Below, piece after piece: positions 19,241 to 29,523 of a stretch of DNA of 64,000 bases. Positions within the stretch are counted from its first letter, which is position 1, and each line of letters begins with the position of its first letter. A program made the translations under genes and the position numbers. The notes under the pieces were generated by a model. That model saw nothing but the letters and a program-made list of their open reading frames with translations, was not told the origin of the DNA and made no database searches. This DNA is from Streptoverticillium olivoreticuli subsp. olivoreticuli (GTDB taxonomy: Bacteria > Actinomycetota > Actinomycetes > Streptomycetales > Streptomycetaceae): positions 2,379,501 through 2,443,500 of the forward strand of contig NZ_CP031455.1 of assembly GCF_003391135.1 (NCBI RefSeq), written 5' to 3'.

Positions 19241-21624
19241 GCACCGCGAACACCACGAGCACCGTGACCGCCGACGCCGCGACCGAGATCGTCGTCGGCG
19301 GGATGACCTGCGCGGCGTGCGTGGCGCGGGTGGAGAAGAAGCTCGGGCGGCTCGAGGGCGTGAGTGCCACCGTCAACCTGGCCACCGGCCGGGCCCGGGT
19401 CAGCCACCCCGCCGCGGTGACCGCGGCGGAGCTGATGGCCGTGGTGGAGGGCGCGGGCTTCACGGCGTCGCTGCCGGAGCCCGAGCGCCCCGAGGAGCCC
19501 GCCGACGGCGCGGCCGCGGCCTCCGCGATGACCCGGCTGGTCGTCACGGCCCTGCTGTCCGTGCCCGTCCTGGTGCTGTCCATGGCTCCGGGGCTGCAGT
19601 TCCGCAACTGGCAGTGGCTGTGCTTCGCGCTGGCGACCCCGGTCGCCGTGTGGGGCGCGTGGCCGTTCCACGAGAAGGCGCTGCGCGGCCTGCGGCACGC
19701 CACCGCGACCATGGACACCCTCGTCTCGCTCGGCGTGCTGGCCTCCTATTCCTGGTCGGCGTACGCGCTGTTCCTCGGCGGTGCGGGCGATCCGGACATG
19801 CGGATGCCGTTCACGCTGGTGCCGTCCATGGGCGGCGGCACGGCGGACGTCTATCTCGAAGCGGTGGTCGGCGTACCGCTGTTCGTGCTGGTCGGCCGAC
19901 TGCTGGAGGCGCGGGCCCGGCACGGCACGGGGTCGGCGCTGCGGGCGCTGGCCTCGCTCGCGGCGAAGGACGTCGTCGTGCGGGCCGCCGACGGCGCCGA
20001 GCGCCGGGTGCCGATCGGACAGCTGCGGGTCGGCGACCACTTCGTCGTACGCCCCGGTGAGCGCGTGGCCACCGACGGCGTGGTGGTCTCGGGCAGCTCC
20101 GCGCTGGACCTGTCGCTGGTGACGGGCGAGAGCGCCCCGGTCGAGGCCGGTCCCGGCACGGCCGTGGTCGGCGGTGCCGTCAACTCCGGCGGTCTGCTGG
20201 AGGTGCGGGCCGGGGCGGTCGGCGCGGACACCCAACTGGCCCGGATCGCACGCCTGGTGGAGGACGCGCAGGCGGGCAAGGCCCGGGTGCAGCGCGTCGC
20301 CGACGCGGTGGCGGGTGTCTTCGTCCCGGCGGTGCTGGCCGTCGCCGTCACCGTGCTCGGCTTCTGGCTGGGCGCGGGCGCGCCACCGCAGTCGGCGGTC
20401 ACGGCCGCCGTCGCGGTGCTCGTGGTGGCCTGCCCGTGCGCGCTCGGCCTGGCCACGCCCACCGCCCTGCTCGCCGCCACGGGCCGGGGCGCGGGTCTCG
20501 GCATCCTGGTGGCGGGGCCGCAGGCGCTGGAGGGGCTGCGCCGGGTGGACACCGTCGTGCTCGACAAGACGGGCACGCTGACGACCGGTTCGATGACGGT
20601 CACCGGGGTGACGGCCCGCGCGGACGGGCTCGGCAAGGACGAGGCGCTGCGGCTGGCCGCGGCGGTCGAGCGGGGCTCGGAGCACCCGGTGGGCCGGGCG
20701 GTGTGCGCGTACGTGACGGACGCCGCTCCCCTGCCGGACGTCACGGAGTTCACCGCGACGCCGGGCCGGGGCGTCTCGGGGCGGGTCGGGGACCGGCTCG
20801 TGGAGGTCGTGCGCCCGGAGGACGGCGCAGCGCCGCGGAAGGGGCAGAAGCCGCGCAAGGGCGGGCTGCCGGAATCACTGGCCTCGGCCGTGCGCGCGGC
20901 GGAGCGGGACGGCCGGACCGTGGTGCTGGTGCGGGTGGACGGCACGTCCGAGGCGGTGCTCGCCCTCGGCGACTCCGTGCGCTCCGGTTCGTACCGCGCG
21001 GTCGACCACCTCAAGCGGCTCGGCCTGCGGCCGGTGCTGGCCACGGGCGACAGCGAGGGCGCCGCGCGGGCGGTCGCCGAGGAGCTCGGCATCACCGAGG
21101 TCCACGCGCGCGCCACGCCCGAGGACAAGGCCGAGCTCGTCCGTGAACTGCGCGCCCAGGGGCGCCGGGTCGCGGTCATCGGGGACGGCGTCAACGACAC
21201 CGCGGCGCTGGCCGGCGCGGACCTGGGCATCGCGATGGGCAGCGGTACGGACGCGGCGATCGGCGCGGCGGACGTGACGCTGGTCCGCGAGGACATGGGG
21301 GTGCTGGCGGACGCGGTCCGCCTGGCCCGCCGCACGTCGACGACGGTCCGCGCGAACCTGGTCTGGGCGTTCGGCTACAACCTGGTCACCGTCCCGCTCG
21401 CCGCGGTCGGCCTGCTGAGCCCGATGCTCGCGGCGGCGGCGATGTCGGTCAGCTCGGTGCTGGTGGTGGCGAACAGCCTCCGCCTGCGCGGCTGGCAGCC
21501 GGTGCCCGCGCGGGCGGCGGGCCGCGGCGGGGCCCGGTCGCACGCGCCCGCACAGCGCCGCACGGCGGGCCGGGCCCGTCCGGCGACCGAGGACAACACC
21601 GTCGAGACACGAGGTGACGCGTGA
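19237..21624 (+). CDS. P1B-type copper-translocating ATPase
   Basis: This 795-residue Cu(I) exporter has an N-terminal heavy-metal domain with GMTCAAC (Cys25, Cys28). Further motifs are TGES at about 296-299, the transport motif CPC at 399-401, DKTGT with the phosphorylated Asp443, HP at 483-484 and GDGVND at 649-654. After that come YN in the seventh and MSVSS in the eighth membrane helix; these last features mark the Cu(I) subgroup. It pumps copper out of the cytoplasm. The ATG overlaps the upstream small membrane gene. A C-terminal Arg-rich extension of about 50 residues follows the last helix. Confidence 0.95.
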   Translation: MSTANTTSTVTADAATEIVVGGMTCAACVARVEKKLGRLEGVSATVNLATGRARVSHPAAVTAAELMAVVEGAGFTASLPEPERPEEPADGAAAASAMTRLVVTALLSVPVLVLSMAPGLQFRNWQWLCFALATPVAVWGAWPFHEKALRGLRHATATMDTLVSLGVLASYSWSAYALFLGGAGDPDMRMPFTLVPSMGGGTADVYLEAVVGVPLFVLVGRLLEARARHGTGSALRALASLAAKDVVVRAADGAERRVPIGQLRVGDHFVVRPGERVATDGVVVSGSSALDLSLVTGESAPVEAGPGTAVVGGAVNSGGLLEVRAGAVGADTQLARIARLVEDAQAGKARVQRVADAVAGVFVPAVLAVAVTVLGFWLGAGAPPQSAVTAAVAVLVVACPCALGLATPTALLAATGRGAGLGILVAGPQALEGLRRVDTVVLDKTGTLTTGSMTVTGVTARADGLGKDEALRLAAAVERGSEHPVGRAVCAYVTDAAPLPDVTEFTATPGRGVSGRVGDRLVEVVRPEDGAAPRKGQKPRKGGLPESLASAVRAAERDGRTVVLVRVDGTSEAVLALGDSVRSGSYRAVDHLKRLGLRPVLATGDSEGAARAVAEELGITEVHARATPEDKAELVRELRAQGRRVAVIGDGVNDTAALAGADLGIAMGSGTDAAIGAADVTLVREDMGVLADAVRLARRTSTTVRANLVWAFGYNLVTVPLAAVGLLSPMLAAAAMSVSSVLVVANSLRLRGWQPVPARAAGRGGARSHAPAQRRTAGRARPATEDNTVETRGDA

Positions 21625-22127
21625 AGACGCAGCTTCCCGGCCGGGCCGCCAGGCCGGTCGTCGCCACTGCCCGTGCGGCTCTCGTGCCCGTGCTCGCCTG
21701 CGCGGTGGCGCTCGGCGGGCTGTGCGCGTGGACCGCCTCCGGCGCCGCGGGCCGGCCCGCGGCCATCGAGGTCGAGGACCCCCGCGTCCTGCTCCCCTTC
21801 GGCACGGACGACACCGCAGCGTTCTTCCGGCTCCGCAACGACGGGGACGTCGACGACGAGCTCGTCGGCGTCGACGCCCCGACCGCGGGCCGCGCGATGC
21901 TCAGCCGCACCGTGGTCGAGAACGGGGCGGGCTCCATGCGGATGGTCCCGTCCGCGCCCGTCCCCGCGGGCGGCACCCTGGAGATGTCGCCGCACGGCCT
22001 GGACGTCATGGTGTCGTCCCCGCCCCGGCTGCGCCTCGGCGACCGGCTCCCCCTCACCCTGCGCTTCCGCGAGAGCGGCCCGGTGAAGGTCGAGGCCGTC
22101 GTGGTCCGCCCGGGAAGCCGGCCGTAG
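21621..22127 (+). CDS. PCu(A)C-like (DUF461) exported copper protein
   Basis: This 168-residue protein has an N-terminal hydrophobic signal or anchor (about 17-42), then the cupredoxin-like PCu(A)C fold with TVVENGAGSMRMVPSA and VPAGGTLEM. Normal members bind Cu(I) through a His, two Met and an HxM motif. Here the first His appears as Ser95 and the HxM as Asp-Val-Met (128-130), leaving Met106/Met108 and a shifted His125. The GTG overlaps the ATPase stop. It probably receives copper outside the membrane for cytochrome oxidase or export, perhaps with altered affinity. Confidence 0.8.
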   Translation: MKTQLPGRAARPVVATARAALVPVLACAVALGGLCAWTASGAAGRPAAIEVEDPRVLLPFGTDDTAAFFRLRNDGDVDDELVGVDAPTAGRAMLSRTVVENGAGSMRMVPSAPVPAGGTLEMSPHGLDVMVSSPPRLRLGDRLPLTLRFRESGPVKVEAVVVRPGSRP

Positions 22128-22139
22128 GGACCCGGAAGA

Positions 22140-22189
22140 ACGGGCCCTGTTCCTCCCGCACCCGAGGGTGCGGGAGGAACAGGGCCCGT
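22140..22189. terminator. strong bidirectional terminator
   Basis: Two perfectly complementary 24-base arms (22140-22163 and 22166-22189, starting ACGGGCCCTGTTCC) are separated by GA. It lies between the convergent PCu(A)C and sigma factor genes and would end both transcripts. Confidence 0.9.
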
Positions 22190-22200
22190 CGTATGTCCGG

Positions 22201-22776
22201 CTATGCCGCGACCGGCACCCGTACGGCTTCCCGCTCGGCCGTCTCCAGCTGGCAGATCAGTGCCTCACGGGCGCGCGCCACGCGGGAGCGCACCGTGCCG
22301 ACCGGGCAGCCCGCGACGACCGCGGCCTCGGCGTACGGCAGACCCAGCAGCTGGGTCAGGACGAACGCCTCGCGCCGCTCGTACGGCAGGCGGTCGAGGA
22401 GCTGCGAGAGGGCGACGCCCTCGTCGAAGCCGGGCAGCTCCGCGGACTGGGTCCGCTCGGCGGCCGACTGCCAGTCGTCCGTGTCGGACAGCCGGGGCCG
22501 GGCCGCGTTGAAGCGGAGCCGGTCCACGACCGTGCGGCGGGCGATGGTCAGCAGCCAGGTGCGCGCCGAGGAGCGCCCCTCGAAGCGCGGCAGCGAGCGC
22601 AGGGCCCGCAGATACGTCTCCTGGACGAGGTCGTCCGCGCCCTGCGGGTCGTTGCTGAGCCGCGCAACGTACCGCCGTACGTCGCTCTGGGTGGCGCGGA
22701 TGAAGCGCTCCACGGCGTCGGCGTCGCCGCCGCGGGCCGCGAGTGCCCAGGTGGTCACCGCCTCGTCGTCACGCAC
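22201..22776 (-). CDS. ECF RNA polymerase sigma factor
   Basis: This 191-residue sigma-70 family protein of the ECF type contains region 2 (RDVRRYVARLSNDPQGADDLVQETYLRAL pattern split over residues 30-60, with the promoter-melting WLLTIARRTVVD) and region 4 (LPYERREAFVLTQLLGLPYAEAA with the HTH PVGTVRSRVARAR). I chose GTG 22776 because the region upstream is low-complexity Pro/Arg sequence. It is divergent from a zf-HC2 mini-protein and convergent with copper genes. A copper- or redox-stress role is likely from this context but not shown. Confidence 0.9.
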   Translation of the reverse strand: MRDDEAVTTWALAARGGDADAVERFIRATQSDVRRYVARLSNDPQGADDLVQETYLRALRSLPRFEGRSSARTWLLTIARRTVVDRLRFNAARPRLSDTDDWQSAAERTQSAELPGFDEGVALSQLLDRLPYERREAFVLTQLLGLPYAEAAVVAGCPVGTVRSRVARAREALICQLETAEREAVRVPVAA

Positions 22777-22837
22777 GGCGGCCCCCCGCGCGGGGGGTGG
22801 TGCGCGGGGCTCCGGCGGCGCCGGGGACGATGGCGGG

Positions 22838-23023
22838 GTGCACTGCGTCGAGTTCCGTACCGCCCTGTCCGCCCGCGTCGACGGCGAGGAGCTGCCACCG
22901 GAGGTCTCCGGCCCGGCGCTCGACGCGCATCTGCGGGAGTGCGCCGAGTGCCGGCACTGGGGTGAGCGGGCCCGCCGGCTGAGGCTTCTGGCGGCGGGCC
23001 TCGGCAACGGGACCGGAATCTGA
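22838..23023 (+). CDS. small zf-HC2 (anti-sigma-like) protein
   Basis: This 61-residue protein contains the putative zinc-finger motif of anti-sigma factors, LDAHLRECAECRHW, that is His-x3-Cys-x2-Cys, with an upstream Cys at residue 3. It is only the ASD-type domain, with no membrane segment, so it could act as a soluble redox-sensitive anti-sigma of the RsrA/ZAS kind. It starts at GTG 22838, 61 bases from the start of the ECF sigma factor and divergent from it. The partnership is inference from position. Confidence 0.75.
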   Translation: MHCVEFRTALSARVDGEELPPEVSGPALDAHLRECAECRHWGERARRLRLLAAGLGNGTGI

Positions 23024-23187
23024 CGCGCTACGGACGGCCGTACGGCATGTGCCGACGGCGGGGGGAACGTGCGCTCGTGGCACGTCCCGTGTACGGGCAG
23101 GGGTCATCGCCCTGGGTCCTTCCTGGAATCCGGGCGCCCTTGAGTGCGGGACCGCCCGGTGACGTGGTTCGGCGCGAGGTGTCGCCG

Positions 23188-23961
23188 TCAGCCGAAGGCG
23201 ACGGCGACGGCGACGCGGGCCGGTGGACCACGTGTGGCCAGGACATGGGCGTAGAGCAGCTGCCGCAGCCGCTGCGCGGCGCGCGTCCGGTCGGCGCGGA
23301 TGCGCGGCGGGACAAAAGGCGTGGGTACGTCCCGGAAGAGGACGAGCAGCGGGGCGAAGAGCCGGGTGCGCAGGGTGCGGGCGAGCCGGAAGGCGGCCTG
23401 TTCGCCGCCGGAGAGCCAGATCCCGCAGACGACCGCGACCAGGACGTGCGCGGACCACATGCCGAGGGCGCCGTGACCGGCGTGCATGGCCATGGAGTGA
23501 CCGGACATGGCGTCCATGCCACCGCCCATGCCGGTCATGTCATGACCCATGGGCATACCGGCCATGCCAGCCATTCCGCCCATGTCACTCATGGACCCGG
23601 CCATGTCGTGCCCCATGGGCATGCCGGGGTCCGTCCCCGGCACGCCCGTCGGCAGCCCGGCGCGTGCCGCCGCGGCCGCACGTGCCGTGTTGACCACGAC
23701 GTTCTGGGAGAGGGCGAAGAAGAAGTGCAGTCCGGTCTGCGCCCCGACGGTGGCGAGCGTGATCAGCAGCGGACCGCGTTCGCGCCCCGCCATGAACCAG
23801 GCACCGCTGCCCGTCGTGCACAGCGCGACCGCGACGGCCCACCACGGGACGGTCGTCCCGGACATGACCGCGTGTCCCAGGGCAGCGAGCAGCACACAGA
23901 CCGCTGCGAACACCGCGGCTCGCAGCGCTCGCGGTCCCTGGTGCGCCTGCCCTGCTCTCAT
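23188..23961 (-). CDS. Met/His-rich integral membrane protein
   Basis: This 257-residue protein has about four or five hydrophobic segments (roughly 15-33, 38-57, 65-85 and 165-185). Between the third and fourth is a loop of about 60 residues that is extraordinarily rich in Met, Gly, His and Asp (GMPMGHDMAG, GMPMGHDMTG, MSGHSMAMHAGHG). Such repeats bind copper. The C-terminal 60 residues are cytoplasmic and Arg-rich. I do not recognise a named family. Its position near the copper ATPase, small Met-rich protein and PCu(A)C gene supports a copper role. Confidence 0.75.
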   Translation of the reverse strand: MRAGQAHQGPRALRAAVFAAVCVLLAALGHAVMSGTTVPWWAVAVALCTTGSGAWFMAGRERGPLLITLATVGAQTGLHFFFALSQNVVVNTARAAAAARAGLPTGVPGTDPGMPMGHDMAGSMSDMGGMAGMAGMPMGHDMTGMGGGMDAMSGHSMAMHAGHGALGMWSAHVLVAVVCGIWLSGGEQAAFRLARTLRTRLFAPLLVLFRDVPTPFVPPRIRADRTRAAQRLRQLLYAHVLATRGPPARVAVAVAFG

Positions 23962-24232
23962 GACGTGCACATCGTTGCACCCGCGCCGCGCGGCCCGACG
24001 GCGGGGGGCGCCTTGACGCCCGCACGACCCCCCGCTCGGGCGCATGGGTCCGCCCCGTACCGTCCGCCCGGCGGTACGAGGCGGTGGGCCGTCGACTCGG
24101 GGGAAGGGCCGACGGCCCGGGTCCCGTCGCTCCAGTGGGACTCGCGACTTCGAGTCAACCGTGCGGCGGGGGCGCCGGGAAGCGTGTGCGGGGGCCGGGC
24201 ACGGGTGCGCCGCGCACACCCCGTGTGAATCG

Positions 24233-24532
24233 TCAGCCTCCGCTCGGCTGCCGCCCCGCGGGCGAGGCGTCCTTGCCCGCGTTGCCCGCGTCGCCCCCGC
24301 CGCCCCGGCCGGGCAGCCAGGCGGCGCTGGACTGGTCCCCGAAGCGGCTGCCTATCGCCCCCTTGATCACGGAGAGCGCGGCGGGCAGGGCGGCGATGGC
24401 GGCCGCCTTGAGCGCGGAGACGCTGGTGAGATCGAAGCCGTCGGCGATGAGGAGACCGAGGAAGGTGGTGACGTAGGCGGCGAGGGTGCGCTCGAGGATG
24501 TCGATGAGGACTTTTTTGGACAGGGCAGTCAT
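24233..24532 (-). CDS. small holin-like membrane protein
   Basis: This 99-residue protein has an N-terminal amphipathic stretch, a first hydrophobic segment about 17-31 (LAAYVTTFLGLLIADG), a second about 41-57 (LKAAAIAALPAALSVIKGAI), and a hydrophilic Gly/Asp-rich tail. This is the layout of r1t-type phage holins, which occur as single chromosomal genes in many Streptomyces. No endolysin or phage gene is adjacent, so a lytic role is unproven. The ATG at 24532 precedes MTALSKKVLID, a common start for this group. Confidence 0.7.
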   Translation of the reverse strand: MTALSKKVLIDILERTLAAYVTTFLGLLIADGFDLTSVSALKAAAIAALPAALSVIKGAIGSRFGDQSSAAWLPGRGGGGDAGNAGKDASPAGRQPSGG

Positions 24533-24760
24533 GGCCTTCTCGTGTCTCTTCCGTTCGCGTCGGATGGCTCGGGATGCAGCGTGGTGGGTGGGTGGCCCGT
24601 ACCGCAAGGCCTGACGGTCCGTGAGGCGCCGACGGGGGTGTATGTACGGAACGTCCCCCGGGGCGGGCCGCGGAACACGGCCTGCGGAGCCCTGTCCGGG
24701 CGCCGCCCCCTGTGGGATGCTGCCCACTTTGCGGGGGCGCCAAGGGCTGGGAGGGTCCGC

Positions 24761-26104
24761 ATGGTCAACCCATGGCTGGCACTGGTGTCCGGCGACGACC
24801 CCGCGGAGCGGTGCCGCACGGTCCGCGGCGCCCACGCGGCCTTCGTGGCCGGGGGCCCGGCCGGTCCCCACGTACGCGCCGTGGTCGCCGATTCCTGGCG
24901 GCGCTCGGCGACGGCCCTGCCCGCGCCCGAGTTCCTCGCGCCGGTCGAGATGACCGGCGCCGAGCTGGAGGGCTACCGCCGGACGCACCCGCTGGCCGCC
25001 GCGCTCCCCCTCTTCCGCGAGCTGCTCGGCTCCATCGCCGCCGACGGCGCGCACCTGTTCTCGGTCTGCGACGCGGCGGGCCGGCTGCTGTGGGTGGAGG
25101 GGCACGCGGGTCTGCGGCGGGGGGCGGAGCGCATGAACTTCGTCCCCGGCGCCCGCTGGGACGAGAGCCACGCGGGCACCAACGCACCCGGCACCGCCCT
25201 GGCCCTGGACCACGCCGTCCAGATCTTCGCCACCGAGCACTACAACCGCCTGGTCCAGCCGTGGACCTGCGCCGCCGCCCCCGTCCACGACCCGCGCACC
25301 GGGCGGCTGCTGGGCGCGGTGGACATCACCGGCGGCGACCGGCTGGCGACGCCCCAGAGCCTGGCGCTGGTCCAGGCGACGGCGCGCGCGGCCGAGGCGC
25401 AGCTGGCCGCGCCGGAGCCCGCGCCCGGCTGCGTCCTGTCGGTGCTCGGCCGGGACGAGGCGCTGCTGGTCGTGGACGGGCGGCGGTTACGCCTGGGCCG
25501 ACGGCACAGCGAGATCCTCGCCCTGCTGGCCGGCCACCCCGACGGGCTGACCGGCGAGCAGCTCGCGACGGCGCTGTACGGCGACCGCCCGGTGCCGTCC
25601 GTGACCCTGCGCGCCGAGCTGTCCCGGCTGCGGAGGCTGGTCGGCCCGCTGCTCGCGTCGCGCCCTTACCGGCTGCGCGGAGAAGTCGACACGGACTTCG
25701 ACCGCCTGGAACGGGAACTGGCCGCGGGCGGTCTGCGCGCCGCCCTGCGCGCCTACGACGGCCCCCTGCTCCCGATGTCGGAGGCGCCCGGCGTGTGCCG
25801 GATGCGACGCCTCCTGGAGACCCGGCTGCGCAGAGCGGTGCTGAGCGGCGGCGACAGCGCGGCGCTCCAGCTGTGGGCCGACACCCCGTGGGGCGAGGAG
25901 GACCTCGAGGTGTGGGAGCGGCTGCTGGCCGCGCTGCCGATGAGCGCGCCGCAGCGGCGGTCGGTGGCGGCGGAGGCGCGGAGGCTGCGCGAGGCGTACG
26001 CGCCGACGGGTGCGGCGGCGGGTGTGGCGGCGTACGGGGCGCGGGGCGGGGCGGCCCGCCGGGCGCCGCGCGGGGCAACGTTCGCGCAACCTGCGCGGGA
26101 CTAG
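24761..26104 (+). CDS. GAF-domain transcriptional regulator (AcoR-N-terminus-like)
   Basis: This 447-residue regulator has an N-terminal AcoR-type sensor: [10 protein letters not shown], then a GAF domain (about 85-215, with [36 protein letters not shown] and GAVDITGG). A C-terminal winged-helix DNA-binding region begins near [24 protein letters not shown] leucine codon at 25487-25489 (residue 243) makes translation dependent on the bldA tRNA. The ATG follows GGGAGGG. It lies 92 bases before an aldehyde dehydrogenase gene on the same strand, which it very likely controls in response to an aldehyde or alcohol. Confidence 0.88.
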   Translation: MVNPWLALVSGDDPAERCRTVRGAHAAFVAGGPAGPHVRAVVADSWRRSATALPAPEFLAPVEMTGAELEGYRRTHPLAAALPLFRELLGSIAADGAHLFSVCDAAGRLLWVEGHAGLRRGAERMNFVPGARWDESHAGTNAPGTALALDHAVQIFATEHYNRLVQPWTCAAAPVHDPRTGRLLGAVDITGGDRLATPQSLALVQATARAAEAQLAAPEPAPGCVLSVLGRDEALLVVDGRRLRLGRRHSEILALLAGHPDGLTGEQLATALYGDRPVPSVTLRAELSRLRRLVGPLLASRPYRLRGEVDTDFDRLERELAAGGLRAALRAYDGPLLPMSEAPGVCRMRRLLETRLRRAVLSGGDSAALQLWADTPWGEEDLEVWERLLAALPMSAPQRRSVAAEARRLREAYAPTGAAAGVAAYGARGGAARRAPRGATFAQPARD

Positions 26105-26196
26105 CTTCCTCCCGGCCGCACGGCAACCCCGCCGTACCGCCCCAGGCGCACTCCCGCGCCCCCTCACTCCCGCACTCCCGACGGAAGGCCGTCCCC

Positions 26197-27720
<1,524 letters not shown>

Positions 27721-28023
27721 AGCCGGAAGTGGGCGGCGGTGCGCCTGTACGACGCCCATGTGGTCACCGACCGGCTCCGAACGGACTCCACGAAGAGCGG
27801 CCGTCTCCGGTGATTCGGTTCTCCAATCGGAAAGGGCTCACCAGTCGAGCCGCCAACAGGCTTCGGGAGCCCCTTTCCCTCCCTGCCCGCCCGGTTTACC
27901 CCCTTACTGCTCGGCGACAGCCGACGCCCGCGCGAGCATGAACAGCGCCCCTCTGAGTTGGCGTCAACAGCCCCTGCTCCACTAGGATTTCCGCACGTAC
28001 CGGCAAAAGGAGGGGCGCCATCC
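27721..28023. other. intergenic region with possible promoter for the Lsr2-like gene
   Basis: This stretch is lower in GC than its flanks and holds no gene I can support. Near its end, TTGGCG at 27958-27963 and TAGGAT at 27983-27988 could be -35 and -10 elements (19-base spacing), with AAAGGAGGGG as a strong ribosome site before the next ATG. Confidence 0.3.
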
Positions 28024-28425
28024 ATGGGCACCAAATTCATTGAGGTAGACGAATCCCACAAGGGTCAGCCCGGCGTGGAAGAAGGGGTGAAGACGATCGA
28101 GGTCGGTGATCAGACGATCACGACGCCGATTTTCGTGCAGCGGATCGACTTCGACGACCTCGCCCCCGAGGTGACCGACAATCTGACCACGGTCAGGTTC
28201 GCCGTAACGGTGGCCGAGGAAATGGAGGACCTGACGGGGGAGGTGGACGAGGACGGTTCCCCGGTGACGGAAATCAAGGAAATCCAGGTGCCCAAGTGGC
28301 TCGAAATCGACCTGGGGTCCGAATCCCTTAAGCAGTACGAGGAGGTAATGGCGCCCTTCTTCGCCGCCGCCCGCGAAACCGAGGCGCCGACCGTGCCCGC
28401 GCCCCGCAAGCGCCGGAAGAAGTGA
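28024..28425 (+). CDS. Lsr2-N-terminal-like protein with basic tail
   Basis: This 133-residue protein starts at ATG 28024 after AAAGGAGGGG. Its central part, NLTTVRFAVTVAEE then KWLEIDLGSESLKQYEEVMAPFFAAAR, resembles by eye the Lsr2 N-terminal oligomerisation domain (strand pair with EIDL, then a helix with L-x-P-F-x-x-A). In contrast to Lsr2 there is a 60-residue acidic N-terminal extension, an acidic insert between the strands, and no C-terminal DNA-binding domain, only the basic tail PRKRRKK. It might modulate Lsr2 or act as a small nucleoid protein. A hairpin terminator follows. The family call is inference. Confidence 0.5.
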   Translation: MGTKFIEVDESHKGQPGVEEGVKTIEVGDQTITTPIFVQRIDFDDLAPEVTDNLTTVRFAVTVAEEMEDLTGEVDEDGSPVTEIKEIQVPKWLEIDLGSESLKQYEEVMAPFFAAARETEAPTVPAPRKRRKK

Positions 28426-28431
28426 TCCCGT

Positions 28432-28459
28432 GCTCCTCTCCTGTCACCAGGAGAGGAGC
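28432..28459 (+). terminator. hairpin terminator
   Basis: Perfect 12-base arms (GCTCCTCTCCTG at 28432-28443 and its complement at 28448-28459) with a TCAC loop begin seven bases after the Lsr2-like stop. Confidence 0.8.
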
Positions 28460-28519
28460 TCCGTTGCCCGAGGCGGCGCATACGTCGTGCCGTGACCACC
28501 ATGGGACGAACAGCCGCTG

Positions 28520-29359
28520 TCACGCGAGTGCGTAAGCCTCGAGGCGGCGCAGCGCTTCGGAGGACGGCGATCCCTCGGCCGCGGTGTACACGACGATCTT
28601 CTCCTCGGGGGAGTCCGTGAGTTGGAGCAGCTCCCAGGAAAGGTGCAGGGTGGTTCCGAGAGCGGGGCAGGCCAGCCTGGACGGGGTCTGCGTGCCGGCG
28701 AAGGCGAATTGCTCGGTCCACAGGCGCCGGAAGTCGGGGCTGTCGGCCATCAGTTGGCGCAGGTATGCCGAGAGCTCGGCATCGTGCGGGCGTCTGGCGT
28801 TTTCCGTGCGCAGGTAGGCCACGATCTCCCGTGTCAGACCATCCCAGTTGAGATACAGCGAGCGGGCGCGCGGATGTGTGAAGACCAGCCGGCCGAGAGA
28901 CCGGTCGCGCGGCGGAATCCGGGCGAAGTCGAAGAACACGAGTGTGGCGAGCCGATTCCACGCCAGGATGGCACCGTTGCGGCCGACGAGGTAGGCAGGG
29001 GTGCCGTGCAGGGAATCGAGGATGCGCTGCACGCTGTCGCGTACGCCCTTCTCGGCGGCCTGTGACCGCTTGCGGTCCGCGGCGCCACGGCGCGCGAGGG
29101 CGCGCAGATAACCCTGCTCGCCGGGGGTGAGGCCCAGGGCCTCCGCGATCGCGTCGAGCACGGAGTCGGATATCAGGGAAACGTGGCCTCGTTCGAGGCG
29201 GATGTATTGGTCGACGCTGACGGAGGCGAGCGCGGCCACCTCGTCCCGGCGGAGGCCGGGGACCCTGCGGGGACCGTGGACAGGCAGCCCCACATCTTCG
29301 GGCCTCAGCCGCGAACGGCAGAAGAGCAGGAAGTCACGTAGCGCGATCTTGGAGTCCAC
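28520..29359 (-). CDS. MmyB-like XRE transcriptional regulator
   Basis: This 279-residue regulator has an N-terminal HTH with RRVPGLRRDEVAALASVSVDQYIRLERGH split over residues 30-60, followed by the MmyB-type ligand-binding domain (LLVGRNGAIL-like AYLVGRNGAILAWN, LVFTHPRARSLYLNWD). Members bind small hydrophobic ligands such as fatty acids and usually regulate an adjacent oxidoreductase gene. Here the divergent neighbour is a DUF4232 gene, so the target may be elsewhere. The start ATG at 29359 leaves a 164-base divergent promoter region. Confidence 0.88.
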   Translation of the reverse strand: MDSKIALRDFLLFCRSRLRPEDVGLPVHGPRRVPGLRRDEVAALASVSVDQYIRLERGHVSLISDSVLDAIAEALGLTPGEQGYLRALARRGAADRKRSQAAEKGVRDSVQRILDSLHGTPAYLVGRNGAILAWNRLATLVFFDFARIPPRDRSLGRLVFTHPRARSLYLNWDGLTREIVAYLRTENARRPHDAELSAYLRQLMADSPDFRRLWTEQFAFAGTQTPSRLACPALGTTLHLSWELLQLTDSPEEKIVVYTAAEGSPSSEALRRLEAYALA

Positions 29360-29523
29360 CCGGGAATTCTGACATTCGGCAGAGGCGGGTCAAAACCACT
29401 ATGCAAGCGGCTGTGGACGCGACGGAACAGGGCAGGGTCTGCACTCCCTCAGGATCTCCCTCCGGCCGATTCTTGACCGGCCGTACCGCGCGGCAGTGAT
29501 CTCGTCAGTCCAAGGGAGCAGTC

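Noticed and set aside
24233-24532. Holin-like protein as part of a prophage
   Set aside because: No capsid, tail, terminase or endolysin genes are nearby; single holin-like genes are common in Streptomyces.
24712-26104. A long 1002-codon frame that covers the regulator and runs into the aldehyde dehydrogenase
   Set aside because: Its first half is Gly/Arg/Pro-rich low-complexity sequence typical of out-of-frame GC-rich DNA; the real regulator is in another frame from 24761.
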